DNA from: Flavobacteriales bacterium UBA7612
GTDB lineage: Bacteria; Bacteroidota; Bacteroidia; Flavobacteriales; Weeksellaceae
DNA length: 20,308 nucleotides
Assembly: GCA_002484335.1 (NCBI GenBank)
Contig: DLJQ01000014.1
Span: 224,652 to 244,959 of the forward strand
Direction: 5' to 3'
Positions 15,181 through 20,308 of this stretch are shown here, one piece after another. Within the stretch, counting starts at the first letter, position 1. Each line of letters opens with the position of its first letter. The notes beneath the pieces were generated by a model, which saw nothing but the letters and a program-made list of their open reading frames with translations, searched no databases and was not told the DNA's origin. The position numbers and the translations under genes are program-made.

Positions 15181-16638
15181 TTGAAAAATAATTTGAAAAA
15201 AATATTTTATACTTCTATATTTCTCTATTCATTTATAGGATTTGGGCAGAATACATTATCATTTAGTAATGATCAATACAGTGGAATAAACGGTTCTGTT
15301 TTATCTCCAACTACACCATATTTTAATCCTAATAAATGGGATGTGAATATTATATCAAGTGATGTTTTATTTAGAAATGATTATGCTTATATTTCTGACC
15401 AAACTTTCTTTGGATTATTACATGGTAATACGAAAAATGCTCAACCAAGAAAAGGAATTACAGGTAAAACACAATCAAATATTTTAGATTACTCTACTAA
15501 AAATTTTATTTCATATAATCTAGAAAATGATATTATGGGACCATCATTTTCTATGAAACAAAAAATAAATAATCAGACTTTTCGTCTTGGATTATTCTCC
15601 CGCTTACGCCAACAAGGTTCTGTAAAAAATCTTGACAATTACATGAAATTTCATAATGATAGAGTTTTACTCCCTTCTGATTATAGTTTTAACTCTGCAA
15701 AAACTAATTTTATGAATTGGAATGAAATTGGCTTAAATATTTCTACAAATCTTTATACTACAAATACACAAGAATTAATTATTGGAGCCAATATTAAATA
15801 TTTAATAGGCTTAGACGGAGCAGTTATTAATAGTAAAAGTCCTATAAAACTTGAAGCTAATTATATAGAGATAGATTCTATTCATAAAAAATCAGAAATA
15901 TATGCTAGCGATTATAATATAGAAGCAAGTTATGCGACAAATTATGATTTTGATAGAGATAAATATGTGTATAGAAATCGAGGAAATGGAGTTGGTATTG
16001 ATTTAGGAATATCTTTAGTTGATAGAAGAATTAATGATGAGTTATATGATTTTAAATTAAGTGCTAATTTACTAGATATAGGTTATGTTAATTTTAGAGG
16101 AGAAAAACATGTTTTTTATAATCCAGGGCAGCGTGTAAAAATAAAAGACAATCCTAATTTTGATGATGTAGAATTTGAAAGTATTGAACAATATTTAAAA
16201 GTGATTAGTAAAGAAGTTTATGATGATGAAAATAAATCGAAAGTAGGAAATAAATTTACAATTGGTTTACCAACCAGTTTACATGTAAGCATGAGTAAAA
16301 TGATAAAACCTAATCAATATTGGAATGTGAACTGGATACAAAGAACTCCTATTTTCGAAAATAGTTTAAAGCGAACAAATGTTTTACAAACATCTTACTC
16401 TATTCAAAATAATGGAATTGGTTTTGGACCTTCGGTATCACTTTATAACTACGAGAAAGTTACTGTAGGAAGTTATTTACGTCTTGGACCTTTAGTTATA
16501 GGAAGTGATAATATTTTACCTTTATTTATAAAGCATAATAAATTGAATGCTGCGAGTATATTCTTTGCACTTAAATTTTATCCATTTTGGGATAATGAAG
16601 AAAAACGTAGAAGTAGAGAAGATTGTGATTGTTGGTAA
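15181..16638 (+). CDS. DUF5723-like exported surface/outer-membrane protein
   Basis: This 485-residue protein carries a Sec signal peptide (KNNLKK, a hydrophobic core, and probable cleavage after GFG near residue 22). It is rich in asparagine, tyrosine and alternating strand-like segments, as in the beta-barrel-like DUF5723 proteins of Bacteroidota; the opening LSPTTPYFNPNKWDVNI supports that family. The C-terminal half has the barrel-style GIGFGPSVSLYNYEKVTVGSYLRLG hairpins. It ends in a short basic/acidic tail with two cysteines. No ATG is available: an in-frame stop lies at 15175-15177 and the only candidates before the signal peptide are TTG at 15181 or TTG at 15193. I keep 15181. Family call is moderate; function is unknown. 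Confidence 0.8.
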   Translation: MKNNLKKIFYTSIFLYSFIGFGQNTLSFSNDQYSGINGSVLSPTTPYFNPNKWDVNIISSDVLFRNDYAYISDQTFFGLLHGNTKNAQPRKGITGKTQSNILDYSTKNFISYNLENDIMGPSFSMKQKINNQTFRLGLFSRLRQQGSVKNLDNYMKFHNDRVLLPSDYSFNSAKTNFMNWNEIGLNISTNLYTTNTQELIIGANIKYLIGLDGAVINSKSPIKLEANYIEIDSIHKKSEIYASDYNIEASYATNYDFDRDKYVYRNRGNGVGIDLGISLVDRRINDELYDFKLSANLLDIGYVNFRGEKHVFYNPGQRVKIKDNPNFDDVEFESIEQYLKVISKEVYDDENKSKVGNKFTIGLPTSLHVSMSKMIKPNQYWNVNWIQRTPIFENSLKRTNVLQTSYSIQNNGIGFGPSVSLYNYEKVTVGSYLRLGPLVIGSDNILPLFIKHNKLNAASIFFALKFYPFWDNEEKRRSREDCDCW

Positions 16639-16665
16639 TGGTGCTTTCAAAAATACTATTTTATT

Positions 16666-16759
16666 CTGCAATAGCGATTGTAGCGGAAATCCTTTTTATG
16701 AAGAGTTAAAGCGAAATAGAAAGATTGGGAGCGATAAAGCGCGGCACGTAGTGATTGCC
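16666..16759 (+). repeat. Dispersed two-block intergenic repeat, copy B
   Basis: The first block contains GCGATTGTAGCGGAAATCC followed by a T-run. The second contains AAAGATTGGGAGCG, then GCGCGGCACGTAGTGATTGCC after a short gap. Both blocks match copy A (6141-6251 read on the minus strand) while the centre differs. It lies between the DUF5723-like stop codon and the terminator at 16760-16794, again between convergent genes. Confidence 0.8.
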
Positions 16760-16794
16760 AAAAAAAATAAGCTTTACAAAAAATGCAAAGCTTA
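16760..16794 (-). terminator. Intrinsic terminator of the ferredoxin-NADP reductase gene
   Basis: Read on the minus strand, an 8-bp stem (16787-16794 with 16768-16775, core AAGCTT) with an 11-base loop is followed by a T-tract (complement of the A-run 16760-16767). It starts about 20 bases after the reductase stop codon. Confidence 0.75.
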
Positions 16795-16815
16795 ATTATA
16801 TGTTTTATACTAAAA

Positions 16816-17868
16816 TTAGTCTATTGCTTTTACAACAGCTTTTTCAGCTTCTTTACGAGTTCCATCAAACCCATCAACTCCAGAAACAGTTGTATATTTT
16901 AATACAAATTTCTTTCCTGGATTCATTCTGTTATATACTGATTGACACATTAAAGTTGCTTCGTGAAAACCACATAAAATTAATTTTAATTTACCTGGAT
17001 AAGTATTAACGTCACCAATCGCATAAATTCCTTCTATGTTTGTTTGGTAATCTAATGCATTATTTACTTTTATTGCATTTTTCTCTATTTCTAATCCCCA
17101 GTTGGCAATTGGACCTAATTTTGGAGAAAGTCCGAACAATGGAATAAAATAATCTGTATCAATATCAAAAGTTTCCCCTTCTTTTTCGATAACTAAACCT
17201 TCTACTTTGTCTTGCCCTTTTATTCCAACAATTTCTGCAGGAGTAATTAAATTAATTTTTCCAAGATTTTTAAGTTCTATTACTTTATCAACAGAATCTA
17301 AAGCTCCTCTAAATTCATTTCTTCTATGAACTAATGTTACACTTTCTGCGATATCAGCTAAGAAAATAGACCAATCTAAAGCAGAATCACCACCTCCTGC
17401 AATTACAATTTTTTTATCACGAAATAATTCAGGATTTTTAACAAAGTATTCTACTCCTTTTTCTTCAAAATTCTCAATTTCCTCAATTACTGGTTTACGT
17501 GGCTCAAAAGAACCTAAACCACCTGCTATAGCTACAGAATTACCATGAACTTGTGTTCCTTTATTTGTTGTTACAATAAAAGTTCCATCCTCTTGCTTAT
17601 CAATTGTCGTTGCTTGTTCATTTAATGTAAAACCTGGTTCAAATTGTTTTATTTGCTCCATTAGATTATCTACTAACTCACCTGCACCTACTGATGGATA
17701 TCCTGGTATATCAAAAATTGGCTTTTTAGGATACAATTCTGTTAATTGTCCTCCTGGTTGTGGTAAAGCATCAATAATATGACATCTCATTTTTAATAAA
17801 CCTGCTTCGAATACTGCAAAAAGTCCTGTTGGACCAGCTCCGATAATAACTATATCTGTTTGAATCAT
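16816..17868 (-). CDS. Ferredoxin-NADP reductase, type 2 (YumC-like)
   Basis: This 350-residue FAD enzyme has the thioredoxin-reductase fold. The FAD-binding GxGxxG is at Gly10-Gly15 (IIGAGPTGL), the GGQL and IFDIPGYP motifs follow near 40-58, and the NADPH-binding GGGDSALDW is at about 158-166, with a His-Arg-Arg phosphate-binding triplet near 181-183. IYAIGDV closes the FAD domain near the C terminus. There is no CxxC redox motif, which separates it from thioredoxin reductase and points to the YumC/Chlorobium-type ferredoxin-NADP reductases. It should exchange electrons between NADPH and a ferredoxin in the cytosol; the ferredoxin at 9188-9520 is a candidate partner. A terminator follows immediately and the gene appears monocistronic. 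Confidence 0.92.
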   Translation of the reverse strand: MIQTDIVIIGAGPTGLFAVFEAGLLKMRCHIIDALPQPGGQLTELYPKKPIFDIPGYPSVGAGELVDNLMEQIKQFEPGFTLNEQATTIDKQEDGTFIVTTNKGTQVHGNSVAIAGGLGSFEPRKPVIEEIENFEEKGVEYFVKNPELFRDKKIVIAGGGDSALDWSIFLADIAESVTLVHRRNEFRGALDSVDKVIELKNLGKINLITPAEIVGIKGQDKVEGLVIEKEGETFDIDTDYFIPLFGLSPKLGPIANWGLEIEKNAIKVNNALDYQTNIEGIYAIGDVNTYPGKLKLILCGFHEATLMCQSVYNRMNPGKKFVLKYTTVSGVDGFDGTRKEAEKAVVKAID

Positions 17869-17904
17869 TTTTTAATATTATTTAGAATCTAACTAAATTA
17901 TATA

Positions 17905-17912
17905 CAAATTTA
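17905..17912 (-). promoter_or_regulatory. -7 promoter box of the ferredoxin-NADP reductase gene
   Basis: TAAATTTG on the minus strand fits TAnnTTTG and ends 36 bases before the ATG at 17868. A -33 TTG is not evident at the usual spacing. Confidence 0.45.
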
Positions 17913-17971
17913 ATACATTTGATTTAATTAATTGATGATTAACGTCAGAAGAATTTTAATCTTTATTGAAT

Positions 17972-18008
17972 AAAAAAAGACAAATTCAAAAAAAATGAAT
18001 TTGTCTTT
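17972..18008 (-). terminator. Intrinsic terminator of tRNA-Met
   Basis: A perfect 13-bp stem (17996-18008 with 17976-17988, core GACAAATTC/GAATTTGTC) begins 7 bases after the 3' end of the tRNA on the minus strand. A T-tract follows (complement of 17972-17978). Confidence 0.85.
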
Positions 18009-18015
18009 AAATATG

Positions 18016-18089
18016 TAGCGAAGAGCAGAATCGAACTGCCGACCTCAGGGTTATGAATCCTGCGCTCTAACCATCTGAGCTACCTCGCC
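18016..18089 (-). tRNA. tRNA-Met (anticodon CAT)
   Basis: The minus strand folds into a 74-base cloverleaf. The 7-bp acceptor stem starts GGCGAGG and closes with G-T wobbles, the D stem is GCTC/GAGC with an AGATGGTTA loop, and the T loop is TTCGATT. The anticodon arm is CAGGA-TTCATAA-CCCTG, with CAT at the centre and an A-C mismatch at the inner stem pair. The anticodon stem lacks the three G-C pairs of initiator tRNA, so elongator Met is preferred; tRNA-Ile with lysidine-modified CAT cannot be fully excluded. The 3' CCA is not encoded. Confidence 0.93.
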
Positions 18090-18104
18090 TTGTTTTTAGT
18101 GGTG

Positions 18105-18137
18105 CAAATATAAGAGGATTTTTTAGATTAAAACAAA
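18105..18137 (-). promoter_or_regulatory. Promoter of tRNA-Met
   Basis: On the minus strand TTTG (18137-18134) and TATATTTG (18112-18105) are separated by 21 bases, a good match to the Bacteroidota -33/-7 promoter TTTG-n19-21-TAnnTTTG. The -7 box ends 15 bases before the first tRNA base. This is the clearest promoter in the window. Confidence 0.8.
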
Positions 18138-18304
18138 TATTTTTCAGAAAAAATTTCAATAAAAATCAATATATTTTTTAACCATTTGAAAATCATTAAA
18201 TCATAAAAACTTTTTTTTTCAAATCATAAGATTTTTTTTGAAAAAATATAGTATTTATACTACTTACAAAGGATATTTTGTATAAATAAAATGATAATAA
18301 TTTA

Positions 18305-18336
18305 TAAAAAAAGCAACCTCAAAAGAGATTGCTTTT
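18305..18336 (-). terminator. Intrinsic terminator after atpG
   Basis: Read on the minus strand, a 12-bp stem (18325-18336 with 18309-18320, one G-T pair, core GCAACCTC/GAGATTGC) with an AAAA/TTTT loop is followed by further T residues. It lies about 28 bases after the atpG stop codon and marks the end of the ATP synthase transcript. Confidence 0.85.
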
Positions 18337-18363
18337 ATATTTAAAATAAGATATTTTCTTTAT

Positions 18364-19233
18364 TTAAGAATTCAATGCTTCTGCACCACCAACAATTTCT
18401 AAGATTTCGTTAGTAATTGCTGCTTGACGTGCTTTGTTATATTGAATTTTCAAACCTTTCTGTAATTCACTAGCATTATCAGTTGCTTTGTGCATAGCAG
18501 TCATACGAGCACCGTGTTCTGAAGCATTAGCATCTAAAATTGCTTTGAATAATTGAGTTTTTAAAGTTTGAGGAATTAAATCAACTAAAATTTCTTCTTT
18601 AGAAGGATTAAAGATATAATCTAATTCTGCTTGATTTGCATTTTCTTGAGATTTTTCAATAACAACAGGTAAAAATTGTTCGTCTTGAACAATTTGAACA
18701 GCTGCATTTTGAAATTGATTATAAATAATTCTGATTTGATCAAAATCTTTATCTTCAAATTTCTTAATTAAATCTTCTCCTATTTCTGCTACTTCATCAA
18801 AATTTATATTACTCCAAATATCAGAAGCATTTTTATAGATTGTTTGAGTTTTTCTATAAGTATCATTTGCTTTTTTACCAATAGTCAAAAGCTGAACTTC
18901 TTTACCAGCCAACTCTCCAGCTAATAATGAATTTACTTTTTTAATAATACTAGAATTATAACCACCACATAAACCTCTGTTTGAGTTTAAAACTACTAAT
19001 AGTACTTTATTAACCTCACGTTGTTCTGTAAGTGCTCCTCCCACTTCAGCTTCCAAAGTCGAACTTACATTTTCTAAAAGTTCACGTAATTTGTCTGCAT
19101 AAGGACGTAACTGAACAATATTATCCGTAGCTTTCTTTAATTTTGCAGCAGAAACTAATTTCATAGCACTAGTAATCTGCATAGTAGAACCTACAGAAGT
19201 AATACGGTTACGTATATCTTTTAAATTTGGCAT
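18364..19233 (-). CDS. atpG: F1F0 ATP synthase gamma subunit
   Basis: This 289-residue rotor-shaft subunit of the F1 sector has the conserved N-terminal helix (DIRNRITSVGSTMQITSAMKLVSAAKL) and the C-terminal helix ending ARQAAITNEILEIVGGAEAL. These two form the coiled coil that turns inside the alpha/beta hexamer. The central Rossmann-like part has the expected LVVLNSNRGLCGGYN segment (about 80-95). Length is normal for the family. It follows atpA on the same strand after 70 bases that contain a strong hairpin, and a terminator follows it. In Bacteroidota the beta and epsilon genes are usually encoded elsewhere, which fits atpG being the last gene here. Confidence 0.97.
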   Translation of the reverse strand: MPNLKDIRNRITSVGSTMQITSAMKLVSAAKLKKATDNIVQLRPYADKLRELLENVSSTLEAEVGGALTEQREVNKVLLVVLNSNRGLCGGYNSSIIKKVNSLLAGELAGKEVQLLTIGKKANDTYRKTQTIYKNASDIWSNINFDEVAEIGEDLIKKFEDKDFDQIRIIYNQFQNAAVQIVQDEQFLPVVIEKSQENANQAELDYIFNPSKEEILVDLIPQTLKTQLFKAILDANASEHGARMTAMHKATDNASELQKGLKIQYNKARQAAITNEILEIVGGAEALNS

Positions 19234-19257
19234 AAAATTCTGTTTGAAATGAAGGAT

Positions 19258-19295
19258 AAATAAAAGCTTAAAAACTAATTTCTAAGCTTTTATTT
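19258..19295 (-). promoter_or_regulatory. Hairpin in the atpA-atpG intercistronic gap
   Basis: A perfect 13-bp inverted repeat (19258-19270 and 19283-19295, core AAAAGCTTA/TAAGCTTTT) with a 12-base loop starts 9 bases after the atpA stop codon. The T-rich end of the stem on the minus strand could make it a leaky terminator or an RNA-processing/stability element setting the alpha to gamma ratio. Confidence 0.6.
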
Positions 19296-19303
19296 TATTT
19301 TTA

Positions 19304-20308
19304 TTAATATTTTGATGTTGTTTCTGTAACAACTTTCTTCAATACCTCTATAATTTCATCTGTCCATTTTCCTAAACGGATAGATGTTAAAGTATCAGCA
19401 TATTTGTTTTTCATTAAATCAACAAAATCTGCTTGCCATTCTCTAACTTTATTTACAGGAACGTTTCTTAATAAACCGTTAGTACCTGCAAATATAATTG
19501 CTACTTGTTCTTCTACTGGAATTGGAGAGTTAACAGCTTGTTTTAATAACTCTACGTTACGCTCACCTTTACCAATAACACTCATTGTAGCTGCATCTAA
19601 ATCAGATCCAAATTTAGCGAAAGCTTCTAACTCACGGTATTGAGCTTGATCTAATTTTAATGTACCTGATACTTTTTTCATTGGTTTTGTTTGAGCAGAA
19701 CCACCAACACGAGATACAGAAATACCTACGTTAATCGCTGGACGAACACCTGAGTTAAATAAATCTGACTCTAAGAAGATTTGTCCATCAGTAATAGAAA
19801 TTACGTTTGTTGGGATATATGCAGAAACGTCACCAGCTTGAGTTTCGATAATTGGTAAAGCAGTTAAAGAACCTCCACCTTTTACGATACCTTTTAATGA
19901 TTCTGGTAAATCATTCATTTGAGCAGCAATTGTATCATCTTTAATAACTTTAGCAGCACGCTCTAATAAGCGAGAGTGTAAGTAGAATACATCTCCAGGA
20001 TATGCTTCACGTCCTGGTGGGCGACGTAATAATAAAGATACCTCACGGTAAGCAACAGCTTGTTTAGATAAATCATCATAAACAATTAATGCTGGACGAC
20101 CAGAGTCACGGAAAAATTCACCAATAGCAGCACCAGACATTGGAGCATAAACTTGCATTGGAGCAGGATCAGATGCATTTGCAGCAACTACTACTGTATA
20201 TTTATCAGCACCATGGTCTTGTAATGTTTTCATAATACCAGCTACTGTAGAACCTTTTTGTCCTACTGCAACATAAATACAGAAAACTGTTTCACCTCTA
20301 TCGTAAAA
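19304..20308 (-). CDS. atpA: F1F0 ATP synthase alpha subunit, 3' part
   Basis: The gene runs off the right edge; the frame is open to base 20308, so the ATG at 20233 is internal. The visible 334 residues start FYDRGETVFCIYVAVGQKG, equivalent to the strand just after the P-loop helix, so the P-loop itself lies outside. Within view are the FRDSGRPALIVYDDLSKQAVAYR segment, the LLLRRPPGREAYPGDVFYLHSRLLERAAK signature and the visibly conserved VGGSAQTKPMKKV region with its regulatory arginine (SRVGG). The C-terminal helical domain is complete. It is the regulatory nucleotide-binding subunit of F1 and precedes atpG in one transcript. Confidence 0.98.
   Translation of the reverse strand, partial: FYDRGETVFCIYVAVGQKGSTVAGIMKTLQDHGADKYTVVVAANASDPAPMQVYAPMSGAAIGEFFRDSGRPALIVYDDLSKQAVAYREVSLLLRRPPGREAYPGDVFYLHSRLLERAAKVIKDDTIAAQMNDLPESLKGIVKGGGSLTALPIIETQAGDVSAYIPTNVISITDGQIFLESDLFNSGVRPAINVGISVSRVGGSAQTKPMKKVSGTLKLDQAQYRELEAFAKFGSDLDAATMSVIGKGERNVELLKQAVNSPIPVEEQVAIIFAGTNGLLRNVPVNKVREWQADFVDLMKNKYADTLTSIRLGKWTDEIIEVLKKVVTETTSKY

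Noticed and set aside
16547..16795. 82-codon plus-strand frame running from the DUF5723-like gene through repeat copy B
   Set aside because: It overlaps the real gene in another frame and then reads through the dispersed repeat and terminator; composition is not protein-like.
18016..18089. tRNA-Met as an integration target for the accessory stretch
   Set aside because: The tRNA is intact, more than 3.5 kb from the nearest accessory gene, and no duplicated 3' tRNA fragment was seen near 9.6-14 kb.
1..20308. CRISPR arrays, rRNA genes, insertion sequences with transposase
   Set aside because: No regularly spaced direct repeats, no rRNA-like sequence and no transposase reading frame were found on either strand.

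Overview
The window is from a strongly AT-rich Bacteroidota chromosome, most likely Flavobacteriaceae. The support is gene content (an S41 peptidase next to a PF10136 membrane protein, a DUF4136 lipoprotein, a DUF5723-like surface protein, a type 2 ferredoxin-NADP reductase), A-rich leaders without Shine-Dalgarno sites, and several -7 boxes of the Bacteroidota form TAnnTTTG.

Layout. (1) 85-6079, plus strand: a compact run of six genes: PF10136 'recombinase-like' membrane protein, dCMP deaminase-type enzyme, S41 processing peptidase, xerD, zinc-ribbon NUDIX hydrolase and DUF4136 lipoprotein. The first four overlap or abut with no spacer. (2) 6264-9520, minus strand: polA and an adrenodoxin-type [2Fe-2S] ferredoxin. 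(3) 9600-14375: an accessory-looking stretch with three minus-strand genes: a secreted protein of unknown function, a single-HKD phospholipase D-type nuclease with a PUA/EVE-like C-terminal half, and a 616-residue protein ending in a PD-(D/E)XK-like nuclease domain. Repeats and hairpins surround the latter two, and the 616-residue gene is bracketed almost to the base by an inverted repeat. (4) 14376-16638, plus strand: a TIGR00266/AIM24-type protein and a DUF5723-like exported protein that apparently starts at TTG. (5) 16816-20308, minus strand: a ferredoxin-NADP reductase type 2, tRNA-Met(CAT) with a clear promoter and terminator, then atpG and the 3' part of atpA, which runs off the right edge.

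Most of the window is housekeeping: DNA repair, chromosome dimer resolution, nucleotide salvage, redox and ATP synthesis. The ferredoxin and the reductase are plausible redox partners, now separated by about 7.3 kb containing the accessory stretch. The part most worth attention is 10.7-14.0 kb. Two nuclease-like proteins, one with a domain of the kind that reads modified bases and the other with a large unassigned N-terminal region, lie together among cassette-like repeats, which suggests a small defence locus. This is inference from motifs and context. A second notable signal is a dispersed two-block repeat of about 100 bp, present twice, each time between convergent genes and next to an intrinsic terminator.
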